The notes under the pieces were generated by a model. The model made no database searches and had not been told where the DNA came from. It worked only from the letters and a program-made list of their open reading frames with translations. A program made the translations under genes and the position numbers. Positions 12,309 through 20,401 of a stretch of 20,401 bases of DNA are shown here, piece by piece (the stretch's first letter is position 1; each line of letters opens with the position of its first letter). The DNA is from JBBDYH01 sp040901795 (lineage in GTDB: Bacteria; Planctomycetota; Planctomycetia; Pirellulales; JALHPA01): contig JBBDYH010000105.1 in assembly GCA_040901795.1 (NCBI GenBank), positions 1 through 20,401 on the forward strand, written 5' to 3'.

Positions 12309-14498
12309 ATGCAGCCCATCCGGTTCATTTTCGTCCTGCACGATCACCAGCCCATCGGCAACTTCGACCATGTCTTCGAGCAGGCCTATCGCGACAGCTA
12401 CCGGCCGTTCCTCGATCTGTTCGAGAGCTATCCCAGCTTGAAGCTCGCTCTGCACACGAGCGGTCCCTTGATGGAATGGCTCGATGCCCATCACCCGGAT
12501 TATCTCGACCGCCTGGCGAGCCTGGTATCGGCCGGCCGCATCGAGATCGTCGGCGGCGCGTTCTACGAGCCGATCCTGGCGATGCTCCCCTCGCGCGACC
12601 GCATCGGGCAGGTCCGCAGCTACGCCAGTTGGCTGGAAAACCGCCTGGGCGCCAACGTCCGCGGCATGTGGGTCGCCGAGCGCGTCTGGGAGCAGAACAT
12701 GGCCAGCGATCTGGCCACGGCCGGCGTCGATTACTTGATTCTCGACGACTCGCATTTCAAGAACGCCGGCCTCAACGAGGAGGAGCTGCACGGATACTAC
12801 CTCACCGAAGACGACGGCCGCGTGGTCCGCGTTTTCCCCGGCAGCGAGCGGCTGCGGTATGTAATCCCCTTCGGCGCGCCGCAGGACACGATTGACTATC
12901 TCCGCCTGGTCGCCGAGCGACATCCCAACGCCGTCGCGATGTTCGCCGACGACGGCGAAAAGTTCGGCGTCTGGCCCGAGACCCACAAGAGCGTGTTCGA
13001 GGAGCGCTGGCTGGCGCGGCTGTTCGATCTGTTGGCTGAGAACCAGAGCTGGATCCGCATGACCACGCCGGCCGAAGCCATCGACAACGTCCCGCCCCTG
13101 GGCACCGTTTATCTGCCCGAAGGCAGCTACCGCGAGATGACCGAGTGGGTACTCCCCCCCGATCAGCTTTCGGTCTACGAGCAGGCCCGCACCGACCTGT
13201 CTACCGACCCGCGCTGGCCCAGTGTGGCCCGCTTCATGCGCGGCGGCTTCTGGCGGAACTTCAAAGTCCGCTATCCCGAAGCCAACGAAATGTACGCCCG
13301 CATGATGATGGTCAGTCGGCGCGTGCAGCGCCTGGTCGAGACCGGCCACGACAGTGCATTGGTTCATCAAGCGCAACAAGAGCTCTTCCGTGGGCAGTGC
13401 AACTGCACTTACTGGCACGGCGCATTCGGAGGCATTTATTTGCCGCACCTCCGCAATGCCGCTTATCAGAAGCTGATCGCCGCCGACAATCTGCTCGATC
13501 GCGAAGAGGGCCGCAACGGCGCCTGGGTCGATGCGGTGAGCGAGGATTACAACTTCGATGGCCGCCCGGAAGTGCAGTTGGTCAACGACCGGCTGTCCGC
13601 GCTAATTGCACCGGCCCGCGGCGGCCAGTTGTACGAGCTCGATGTCCGCTCGATCAGCCACAACTTGCTCTCGACCCTCTCGCGCCGGCCGGAAGCGTAT
13701 CATCGCCGCGTGCTGTTGGGACCGAGCGGCGCCGGCGGCAGCGTGATCGACGCCGGTACGCCCGTGAAGTTCAAGCATGAGGGGCTGGAAAACCGCCTCT
13801 TCTACGACCCCTACTCGCGCAAAAGCCTGTTGGATCACTTCTACGACGACGATGTGTCGCCCGAAACGCTTGCCCGCGGCGAGGCGCTGGAGCGCGGTGA
13901 CTTCCTCACACAGCCTTACGAGGCCAAGGTGCGCCGCAACCCACACCGCATTCAAGTGCAGATGGCGCGTCAAGGCAACGCCTGGGGCATCCCGCTGAAG
14001 ATTACCAAGGGGCTGACGCTCGAAGCCGGCTCGCACATCCTGGAGATCGCGTATTTGATCGAGGGACTCCCCAGCGACCGCACGCTCCACTTTTCGATCG
14101 AGTTCGACTTCGCCGGGCTTCCTGCCGGCGCCGACGACCGTTATTTCTACACAGGCGCACCGCAGCGGCGCTTGGGTCACCTCGGTCATTGGCTTAACGA
14201 ACAAGACGCCAGCGACATCGGCCTGGTCGATGAATGGCTCGGTATCGATGTCAACCTCGCTTGGTCGCGACCTGCGGGTCTATGGACCTATCCCATCGAA
14301 ACGGTCAGCCAAAGCGAGGGAGGCTTCGAGCTCGTCCACCAATCGGTGGTTGTACAGCCGCACTGGTACATCCAAGGCGACGCCGACGGCCGCTGGAGCC
14401 TCACTATGCGGCTCACCTGCGACACCAGCCTGGCGGAAAGCCGGATGGAGAAGCCACCAGCCGCCCCCGCGCAGGTTCCCCTCGCGGTCGCCCGCTGA
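12309..14498 (+). CDS. GH57 4-alpha-glucanotransferase / alpha-amylase
   Basis: A 729-residue glycoside hydrolase family 57 enzyme that rearranges or hydrolyses alpha-1,4-glucans with retention. The N-terminal barrel begins IRFIFVLHDHQPIGNFDHVF; the nucleophile is E87 in GGAFYEPIL; the acid/base Asp lies in FADDGEKFGVWP (D214 or D215). Further motifs are GMWVAERVWEQNM and CNCTYWHGAFGGIYLPHLRN. The second half (about residues 330-710) is the beta-rich DUF1925/DUF1926 region found in archaeal and Thermotoga 4-alpha-glucanotransferases, and the length fits that subgroup. No signal peptide is present, so it should act on cytoplasmic glycogen or maltodextrin. The ATG at 12309 is chosen because the conserved domain starts there; the frame extends back to 12243 without conserved sequence. 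No strong ribosome binding site. Confidence 0.92.
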   Translation: MQPIRFIFVLHDHQPIGNFDHVFEQAYRDSYRPFLDLFESYPSLKLALHTSGPLMEWLDAHHPDYLDRLASLVSAGRIEIVGGAFYEPILAMLPSRDRIGQVRSYASWLENRLGANVRGMWVAERVWEQNMASDLATAGVDYLILDDSHFKNAGLNEEELHGYYLTEDDGRVVRVFPGSERLRYVIPFGAPQDTIDYLRLVAERHPNAVAMFADDGEKFGVWPETHKSVFEERWLARLFDLLAENQSWIRMTTPAEAIDNVPPLGTVYLPEGSYREMTEWVLPPDQLSVYEQARTDLSTDPRWPSVARFMRGGFWRNFKVRYPEANEMYARMMMVSRRVQRLVETGHDSALVHQAQQELFRGQCNCTYWHGAFGGIYLPHLRNAAYQKLIAADNLLDREEGRNGAWVDAVSEDYNFDGRPEVQLVNDRLSALIAPARGGQLYELDVRSISHNLLSTLSRRPEAYHRRVLLGPSGAGGSVIDAGTPVKFKHEGLENRLFYDPYSRKSLLDHFYDDDVSPETLARGEALERGDFLTQPYEAKVRRNPHRIQVQMARQGNAWGIPLKITKGLTLEAGSHILEIAYLIEGLPSDRTLHFSIEFDFAGLPAGADDRYFYTGAPQRRLGHLGHWLNEQDASDIGLVDEWLGIDVNLAWSRPAGLWTYPIETVSQSEGGFELVHQSVVVQPHWYIQGDADGRWSLTMRLTCDTSLAESRMEKPPAAPAQVPLAVAR

Positions 14499-14682
14499 GC
14501 TACCCGGTCGCGCGAGACCGTCGCACGCCATCCGGTAAGCGTTCTATTTGCTACCCCCGTCGCTTGCCGCCCCCACTCCAACGTCGAAATAAGGCTTCTG
14601 ACTTTGTGACCGGCGTTGCATCTCCGGCAACATACTCTTCACGAGTTAGTGCTGATGGCGACTCTGAGGCAAGGAAAACCGC

Positions 14683-14853
14683 ATGCTACGTTGGGCGTTG
14701 CTGTTTTTGATTGTGGCCTTGATCGCGGGCCTCTTCGGGTTTTGGGGATTGGAAGGCCTGGCGATTTCGATCGCGAAGGTCCTGTTCTTCGTGTTTATCG
14801 TCCTATTCGTGGTGTCACTGATCCTGGGTCGCCGCGGCCCCCCTCTTGACTAG
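14683..14853 (+). CDS. DUF1328 small membrane protein
   Basis: A 56-residue protein with two hydrophobic helices: LRWALLFLIVALIAGLFGFW, then GLEGLAISIAKVLFFVFIVL and FVVSLILGRR. This matches the small DUF1328 (YtjA-like) membrane family in length and in the WALLFLIVALIAGLFGF core. Function is unknown in the family. AAGGA lies eight bases before the ATG. It opens a run of three tightly spaced membrane-protein genes. The 184 bases before it hold no other feature that I can support. Confidence 0.85.
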   Translation: MLRWALLFLIVALIAGLFGFWGLEGLAISIAKVLFFVFIVLFVVSLILGRRGPPLD

Positions 14854-14862
14854 GAGCGTTGT

Positions 14863-15027
14863 ATGAACCTGCCAAAGAATCTTGGTATGATCTTGCTGGC
14901 CGTGTGGCTCATTTTGTACGGGATCTTGACCGCCCCATTCCTCGATTTCAGCTTTGCCTACAGTCGCGACGTGTTGGCCGTACTGGCTGTAGTTGCGGGC
15001 GTTCTGCTTTTATTGCGGCGAGACTAG
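14863..15027 (+). CDS. Small hypothetical membrane protein, two helices
   Basis: A 54-residue protein: NLGMILLAVWLILYGILTAP, a short polar link (LDFSFAYSRD), a second helix VLAVLAVVAGVLLLL and a basic RRD end. I know no named family with certainty. Its ribosome binding site AGGAG (14852-14856) overlaps the stop codon of the preceding DUF1328 gene and lies six bases before the ATG, strong evidence that it is translated and coupled to it. The next gene starts two bases after its stop. Confidence 0.8.
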   Translation: MNLPKNLGMILLAVWLILYGILTAPFLDFSFAYSRDVLAVLAVVAGVLLLLRRD

Positions 15028-15029
15028 CA

Positions 15030-15506
15030 ATGGATGGTTTCTTGGGCACGCGGGCGTCGCTGATGCTCGACGTGGTCTTTCTGGCCATGTTTGCCGTCGT
15101 GCCCCTGATGCTCTGGAGCATCTGCCAGGTCCGCTATCGCCGCCGGTATCTGCTTCATAAGCGCGTACAGCTTGCGCTGGCGGCCGTGCTGCTGGTGGCT
15201 GTATTGGCGTTTGAGATCGACATGCGGTTCTTCACCGACTGGCAGGTGCGCGCCGAGCCGTCGCCGTATTTCACGTCGCCCGTCAACTGGGTGAAGATCG
15301 CCTTGTGGATCCACCTGTTTTTTGCGATTCCCACCGCAATTCTCTGGATCTACGTCGTCTGGCACGCGCTGCGCTACATTCCCGATCCACCTGCGCCAAG
15401 CCAACACAGCGCCAAGCACATCCGCTGGGCGTGGATCGCCGCCTGGGAAATGGTCGGAACGGCCCTCACCGGCTGGGCGTTTTACTATCTAGCCTTCATG
15501 GCGTAG
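15030..15506 (+). CDS. DUF420 membrane protein
   Basis: A 158-residue protein with four hydrophobic helices and the DUF420 pattern of conserved His residues: H43 in YLLHKRVQLA, H95 in ALWIHLFFAIPTA, H112 in VVWHALR, H130 in SAKHIRWAW; it ends with TALTGWAFYYLAFM. In other bacteria DUF420 relatives (CtaM) are linked to cytochrome oxidase assembly, so the His residues may touch haem or copper; no oxidase gene is in the window to support this. The ATG at 15030 follows the previous stop by two bases, indicating translational coupling. Earlier in-frame starts would overlap the 54-residue gene and are less likely. Confidence 0.85.
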   Translation: MDGFLGTRASLMLDVVFLAMFAVVPLMLWSICQVRYRRRYLLHKRVQLALAAVLLVAVLAFEIDMRFFTDWQVRAEPSPYFTSPVNWVKIALWIHLFFAIPTAILWIYVVWHALRYIPDPPAPSQHSAKHIRWAWIAAWEMVGTALTGWAFYYLAFMA

Positions 15507-15513
15507 CGAGCAA

Positions 15514-15614
15514 GACGAGGAGACTGGGAGACGAGGAGACTGGGAGACAAGGACCGGGCGAACACAGACATCCAAATAAATCTCCTAGTCTCCCCCTCTC
15601 CCAGTCTCCCCGTC
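15514..15614. repeat. Purine-rich tandem and inverted repeat between convergent genes
   Basis: The left arm (15514-15548) is a direct repeat of GACGAGGAGACTGGGA. The right arm (15581-15614) is pyrimidine-rich and its reverse complement matches the left arm at about 30 of 34 positions. The loop is about 32 bases. The element can form a long hairpin, and its purine-only strands could also form triplex structure. It lies between convergent DUF420 and leuA genes, so it may serve as a two-way transcription stop. Confidence 0.75.
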
Positions 15615-15665
15615 TATGCCCGACCATTGAGTGCTGATCGTCGAGAGAGGCTGGCATGCCAACAA

Positions 15666-17216
<1,551 letters not shown>

Positions 17217-17257
17217 GGGAGTATGGGAGTGAGTGGTGGTTGTGAGTCGTGGTATCC

Positions 17258-17344
17258 AACGATGAACGATGAATGATGAACGATGTATCGGTTACCGGAT
17301 GAGCGAATCCGACACTCATCGTTCATCGTTCCGCATTCATCGTT
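17258..17344. repeat. Inverted repeat of the AACGATGA unit in the leuA leader
   Basis: Left part (17258-17285) iterates AACGATGA/AATGATGA; right part (17318-17344) iterates TCATCGTT. They are largely complementary, with a 32-base loop. It lies between the attenuator and the leuA start, in the transcribed leader. It looks like a dispersed repeat inserted into the leader. Confidence 0.7.
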
Positions 17345-17350
17345 TGTCAG

Positions 17351-17368
17351 CGCCGACGAACGTCGGCG
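17351..17368. repeat. Perfect 18-base hairpin CGCCGACG-AA-CGTCGGCG
   Basis: An eight-base perfect inverted repeat around AA. It is another small GC palindrome of the kind scattered through the window, here within the leuA leader. It has no T run and so is not an intrinsic terminator. Confidence 0.6.
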
Positions 17369-17459
17369 TGGCGCAGCACCAGCCAGGCCCTCGAGGGACT
17401 AACGCGGCGGACGCGAATTGTGCGGCTTGCAGAGGGCATACTTCTTCAGTTAGGTCAAC

Positions 17460-17491
17460 AAAAAACCCCCAGGCTTTGAGGGCCCAGGGGT
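17460..17491 (-). terminator. Intrinsic terminator of the leuA attenuator
   Basis: On the minus strand AACCCCTGGG (17491-17482) pairs with CCTGGGGGTT (17472-17463), ten pairs including two G-U, with a nine-base loop, followed by five T (17464-17460) and GTTG. It stands after the leader peptide and about 240 bases before leuA. It could also stop read-through from the serpin genes upstream, but the promoter and leader peptide between them favour attenuation. Confidence 0.8.
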
Positions 17492-17572
17492 TCGATTGTC
17501 AGCGGCAATATCTAGACGAACCCTAAGGCCGTGAGCCGGTAAGGCCCAAAAGCAGCAGCGGCAGCAGGTTCG
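17486..17572 (-). promoter_or_regulatory. Competing RNA pairings (regions 1, 2, 3) of the leuA attenuator
   Basis: Region 1, ACGAACC (17572-17566), is inside the leader peptide codons just before the Leu run. Region 2, GGGTTCGT (17522-17515), begins at the last base of the stop codon. Region 3, CGAACCCC (17493-17486), is the 5' arm of the terminator. Region 2 pairs perfectly over seven bases with either region 1 or region 3, so 1:2 allows the terminator and 2:3 prevents it. This is the logic of amino acid operon attenuation. Confidence 0.75.
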
Positions 17573-17584
17573 TGAACTGGCTCA
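17522..17584 (-). CDS. Leucine-rich leader peptide of leuA (leuL-like)
   Basis: A 20-codon reading frame, MSQFTN-LLPLLLLGL-TGSRP, with seven Leu in nine residues, three of them CTG CTG CTT TTG in a row of four. Stalling of the ribosome on these codons when leucyl-tRNA is short would cover region 1 and free region 2 to pair with region 3, preventing termination. The ATG lies about 35 bases after the predicted transcription start. The ribosome binding site is weak (CGAAG next to the ATG). The peptide itself probably has no other function. Position between promoter and terminator, and the Leu content ahead of a leucine synthesis gene, make chance unlikely. Confidence 0.78.
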
Positions 17585-17625
17585 TCTTCGGTTCAATCGG
17601 CAGTATGTGGGACACCACTCCAACA

Positions 17626-17654
17626 AAGTCTAGCCGGCAACAACGGATGGGTCA
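17626..17654 (-). promoter_or_regulatory. Promoter of the leuA leader
   Basis: On the minus strand TTGACC (17654-17649), a 17-base spacer and TAGACT (17631-17626; four of six consensus bases). Transcription should start near 17619, giving a short leader before the peptide ATG at 17584. It lies between the serpin stop codon (17697) and the leader peptide, so leuA is transcribed independently of the serpins. Confidence 0.65.
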
Positions 17655-17696
17655 AGTTGAGGAGGAAAAACGGCAAAAAAGGTTCACATTAAGCAC

Positions 17697-18962
17697 TCAT
17701 CCTGCCTTGCTCGGATCGACCACACGCCCCAAAAAGAGAATCAAACCGTTTGCATTCTCACGAATCAGGAACAGAAACGGGTGATCGGCGCGGAAGCGCG
17801 GCGCATCGGGGGGGGCCGTGGAGGTCTCCGTTGACTTGATCGTCGTCACCGCCGCCGCCTCCGTCCCTTCCTCGTTCACTTCGATCAGCGCCTGCTGCCA
17901 GATTTGATCGACGTAGAGCCGCCCGGCGCCTGCGCTTGTCGGCCGCACGCCATCGATCCGGGATAAGTCGGCTTCGGTCGGGTCAAACGCCGTTGTGATG
18001 CCGAGTTTCACGAGCGTTGATTCCAGATCGTGCCCGCTTTCGAACTTGAACCGCGGCAGCCATACTGGCAGCTTGACGATGTTTTTCTCGGCCGCGACGA
18101 TCCAACTCGCCACCGTCTCATCGTCGAGCTGCTCTTCAACCGCGCTCAAACCATCCTTTTCGTCGGGCAGAATCACCACCATCGACAGCTCGCGGCCGCG
18201 ATACGGCATCACCAGCACGCGCACGCCGTCCTGATGCACATAGCCAAACTCTTCCGTCTGATGCATCAGTTCACAATCCACGCTCTCTTCCGCCGCAATA
18301 TAAAATGGCTGCTTCTTCGTCCCTGATCGCTCGAAGGCGTGCTCCCACGCTCCTTTGAAGTAAACGGCGCTAGCCAGCATCACTCGCGTCTGCGCGGTGA
18401 TGTCGTCGGGCTCGACCACCGTGTCGATCTTTCCATCCGACTTCTCCGCCGCCCAATCGTTGATCACCTTGCGCGCCGTCGCCGGCTGGTTGGCGAAATC
18501 GACGACTTCCGCCTCCGACTGGTACTGCGTCTCCAGCAACTTCAAGAATTCTCTCAGCACGTCGGTGTCGCGCTGGATGAAAATCGCGGCCGCAACGTCG
18601 AGTTGTTCACCGCCTGCGCCCCCGCCTGTTAACCATCGCTGCAGCTCGCCTTGGGTCACATGAAGCTGCGGCTCCTGCTTGGCGGTCGTTCCGAGTAACG
18701 TCAGCAGTTCATCCCGCGTCGGCCCGTCGGCGCCAGACAACAACATGGTCAGCGACAGCGACAGCCCATACGGGGACACAACCAGATTGCCGGGCTCATC
18801 GCGCAGACCGGCGTACGTCTTCAGTGCCAGAGAGTTGCTTTGCGCGACGACTTCTCGGTGCGCCTCGCCCAGCGGCGGCCGCGCCACAGGCGCCGACTCC
18901 TTGCCACACCCCGCGACTAGCAACAAAGCAAACACCACACCCCATCCCTGGCATCGCATCAC
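17697..18962 (-). CDS. Serpin, lipoprotein form
   Basis: A 421-residue serine protease inhibitor family protein. The N-terminus is a lipoprotein signal (VVFALLLVAGC, Cys19), so it should be anchored to a membrane. Serpin landmarks: NLVVSPYGLSLSLTMLLSGA, ASAVYFKGAWEHAF, MPYRGRELSMVVILPDE, and the reactive loop hinge EEGTEAAAVTT (364-374), which fits inhibitory serpins (small residues P12-P9). Counting from P17, P1-P1' would be T380-S381. The conserved ADHPFLFLI and LFLGRV strands close the fold. Start: GTG at 18962 or ATG at 18959; AGGAGG lies seven or ten bases before. It follows the second serpin by 39 bases on the same strand and is probably co-transcribed. The target protease is unknown. 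Confidence 0.93.
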   Translation of the reverse strand: MMRCQGWGVVFALLLVAGCGKESAPVARPPLGEAHREVVAQSNSLALKTYAGLRDEPGNLVVSPYGLSLSLTMLLSGADGPTRDELLTLLGTTAKQEPQLHVTQGELQRWLTGGGAGGEQLDVAAAIFIQRDTDVLREFLKLLETQYQSEAEVVDFANQPATARKVINDWAAEKSDGKIDTVVEPDDITAQTRVMLASAVYFKGAWEHAFERSGTKKQPFYIAAEESVDCELMHQTEEFGYVHQDGVRVLVMPYRGRELSMVVILPDEKDGLSAVEEQLDDETVASWIVAAEKNIVKLPVWLPRFKFESGHDLESTLVKLGITTAFDPTEADLSRIDGVRPTSAGAGRLYVDQIWQQALIEVNEEGTEAAAVTTIKSTETSTAPPDAPRFRADHPFLFLIRENANGLILFLGRVVDPSKAG

Positions 18963-18974
18963 AGCCGATCCTCC

Positions 18975-19002
18975 TGAACCCTGAACCCCGAACCCTGAAC
19001 CC
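18975..19002. repeat. Four tandem copies of a 7-base unit (TGAACCC)
   Basis: TGAACCC, TGAACCC, CGAACCC, TGAACCC between the two serpin genes, ending on the stop codon of the upstream serpin. It lies just ahead of the ribosome binding site of the lipoprotein serpin. Confidence 0.8.
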
Positions 19003-20252
19003 TACTTCGGATCCAACACCCGGCCCAAAAACAATACGCTACCTGCCCGGTTATCCACAATGGCGAAAAGGAACGGGTGGTCCGCATGGAATTCTTCCGG
19101 CTTGGACGGCACGACGGCCGAAAGAGGCGTAACCACGATACCTGTCGCGGCGGCCGCCTCGGTCCCTTCCTCGTTCACGTCCACAAACGCCTTGTGCAGC
19201 GCAGCCGAGATAAACAAGTCGTGCTTGCCGTTCATTCCGGAGAAGTCGGCCGAGCCTTCTTCAAAAGCCAATGGCATGCCAAGTTCGGAAAGAGACTCGT
19301 TAAGCTTGAACTCGCTCGTCATCTTGAACCGCGGCAGACGCACCGAGACATTTGCGACCTTCAATGCCGAAGTCCATTGCTTCCAAGTTGCGGGCGAGAG
19401 CTGCTCCTCGACCTTGGCCAGTCCATCGACATCGTCGGGCAGCACAATCACCATCGCAAGCTGGCCCCCGGTGTAAGGCATTTGCAAGACCTTTATCCTG
19501 TCCAACCGCGCGAATCGGAAATCCTCAGTCATTTGCATCATCGGCACGCGCGAGTTCTGCGACGAAGACAGCTTAAAGTCCATGTCGCGAGTTGCAGTTT
19601 TTTTGAACGGCGTCGCCCAGTTTCCTTTGAAGTAGATCGCGTTGGTCAAAACCAGCTTGGTGCGCTGCTCGAGCGAGCCGGGTGGCAACAGGTCCTCAAT
19701 CTTTCCGGCCGTCTGCTGCACCACCCAGCGGTTGATCGACTGTCGGGCGGCTTCCGTCTGAGTTTGAAAATCCACCTGACCCAGCTCTGCCTGATACTGC
19801 TGACGCGTGACCATAAGAAAATCCGCCAGAAACTTGTAGCCTTGCTGAGCCCAGAGGCGGTTCGCCACGCGGAGCTGATATTCCTGACTTTGATCGATGG
19901 CGTTGATTCGGCGGATCCATTCGTTCATGCCGCTGTGAAGGGCCGCCGCATCGCGCTCCCAATGCAGCACATTGGCCATTTGCTTCGCGGTATCGCCGCG
20001 AGCGCCGGCGGAGGTCATCGCCAGCGCCATCGAAATGCTCGTCGGCGAGTAAAACAGGTTCTCGCCCTCCTTGTCTCCGCGAAGCTGCGCGTAGAGATCG
20101 AAGGCCAAGTGATTGCTGGCCGCAACATGGGCGGTAGGGGGCATGATCTTGTCGGCGTTCGTATCCTGGGGAACTTTCGCCGCCAGCACCTGCGAAACAC
20201 CGACCGGCCAGAACAACAAACCTGCCACCAACGGCGTCAACAAGCGGTGCAT
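19002..20252 (-). CDS. Serpin, secreted form
   Basis: A 416-residue serpin with a Sec signal peptide (about residues 1-25: LLTPLVAGLLFWPVGVSQVL, then AA-K) and no lipobox Cys. Landmarks: NLFYSPTSISMALAMTSAGA, TNAIYFKGNWATPF, MPYTGGQLAMVIVLPDD, VRLPRFKM, hinge EEGTEAAAATG (361-371), then IVVTPLSAVVPSKPEE and ADHPFLFAI. By counting from P17, P1-P1' is L377-S378, a Leu-Ser bond like that of chymotrypsin-type inhibitors; this is a prediction. Hinge composition fits an inhibitory serpin. AGGAGG lies six to seven bases before the ATG at 20252. It precedes the lipoprotein serpin, with which it shares the fold but not the reactive loop. The natural target may be a foreign or self envelope protease. 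Confidence 0.94.
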   Translation of the reverse strand: MHRLLTPLVAGLLFWPVGVSQVLAAKVPQDTNADKIMPPTAHVAASNHLAFDLYAQLRGDKEGENLFYSPTSISMALAMTSAGARGDTAKQMANVLHWERDAAALHSGMNEWIRRINAIDQSQEYQLRVANRLWAQQGYKFLADFLMVTRQQYQAELGQVDFQTQTEAARQSINRWVVQQTAGKIEDLLPPGSLEQRTKLVLTNAIYFKGNWATPFKKTATRDMDFKLSSSQNSRVPMMQMTEDFRFARLDRIKVLQMPYTGGQLAMVIVLPDDVDGLAKVEEQLSPATWKQWTSALKVANVSVRLPRFKMTSEFKLNESLSELGMPLAFEEGSADFSGMNGKHDLFISAALHKAFVDVNEEGTEAAAATGIVVTPLSAVVPSKPEEFHADHPFLFAIVDNRAGSVLFLGRVLDPK

Positions 20253-20344
20253 GATTTCCCTCCTTGCAAATGCAGGTGGTTAAAGTAGACGCTTTCAACC
20301 TAGCAGCGCGTTTCAGGCCCATGCAAGCGAGCCATCGACTCGTT

Positions 20345-20361
20345 CCCAGGCTCTGCCTGGG
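20345..20361. repeat. Small palindrome CCCAGGC-TCT-GCCTGGG
   Basis: A perfect 7+7 hairpin about 90 bases upstream of the secreted serpin start, resembling the CCCAGGGT hairpins between glgA and galT. The rest of 20253-20401 shows no gene, and no convincing promoter was identified. Confidence 0.6.
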
Positions 20362-20401
20362 CTGCGCGAAATTAGGTGTTTAGGGGCGAAGTGGTATTTG
20401 T

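Noticed and set aside
12270..13448. 392-codon minus-strand frame opposite the GH57 gene
   Set aside because: Antisense shadow of an obvious GH57 enzyme with intact catalytic motifs.
17460..17491. Terminator serving only as the end of the serpin transcript
   Set aside because: It lies more than 200 bases past the serpin stop, after a promoter and a Leu-rich peptide, and its 5' arm takes part in an alternative pairing. A secondary role in stopping serpin read-through remains possible.
19077..20288. 403-codon plus-strand frame opposite the secreted serpin
   Set aside because: Antisense shadow of a serpin with signal peptide, strong ribosome binding site and full fold.

Overview
The window (about 60% GC, with one 10-base assembly gap) looks like a planctomycete of the Pirellulales kind. 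The signs are a DUF1559 prepilin-like protein, a PEP-CTERM-anchored secreted protein, an ECF-type sigma factor, a hybrid membrane/TPR protein, tandem serpins, and many small GC-rich palindromes between genes, several of which recur in the window. The species cannot be named from sequence alone.

Layout. 1-334: no convincing gene, three small palindromes. 335-919 (+): ECF-like sigma factor. 964-3069 (-): polytopic membrane protein with conserved-looking His residues and eight TPRs. 3250-3843 (-): XRE-type regulator with a consensus-like promoter overlapped by inverted repeats. 3995-4309 (+): possible gene remnant. 4378-8885 (+): a strong promoter, a cobalamin riboswitch, then five co-directional genes: DUF1559 prepilin-like protein, DUF4465 protein with a PEP-CTERM anchor, PP-loop (Dph6-like) ATPase, DUF6580 membrane protein, and a BtuF-like binding protein without a signal peptide. 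9200-14498 (+): alpha-glucan genes glgA, a galT-family nucleotidyltransferase and a GH57 glucanotransferase. 14683-15506 (+): three small membrane proteins (DUF1328, an unknown, DUF420). 15666-17216 (-): leuA, preceded by a promoter, a leucine-rich leader peptide and an attenuator (17460-17654). 17697-20252 (-): two serpins in tandem, one a lipoprotein and one secreted, with different reactive loops.

How the genes may work together. The most coherent system is the riboswitch-headed block. A B12-sensing leader stands in front of a surface/secreted DUF4465 protein, a small membrane protein that could be a substrate-binding transporter subunit, a BtuF-fold protein and a PP-loop enzyme, with no obvious BtuB, BtuC or BtuD inside the window. 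I read it as a candidate planctomycete corrinoid capture or salvage locus; the function is inferred from regulation and family context. The second notable system is the leuA leader, where three mutually exclusive RNA pairings and a run of Leu codons can be read directly from the sequence.
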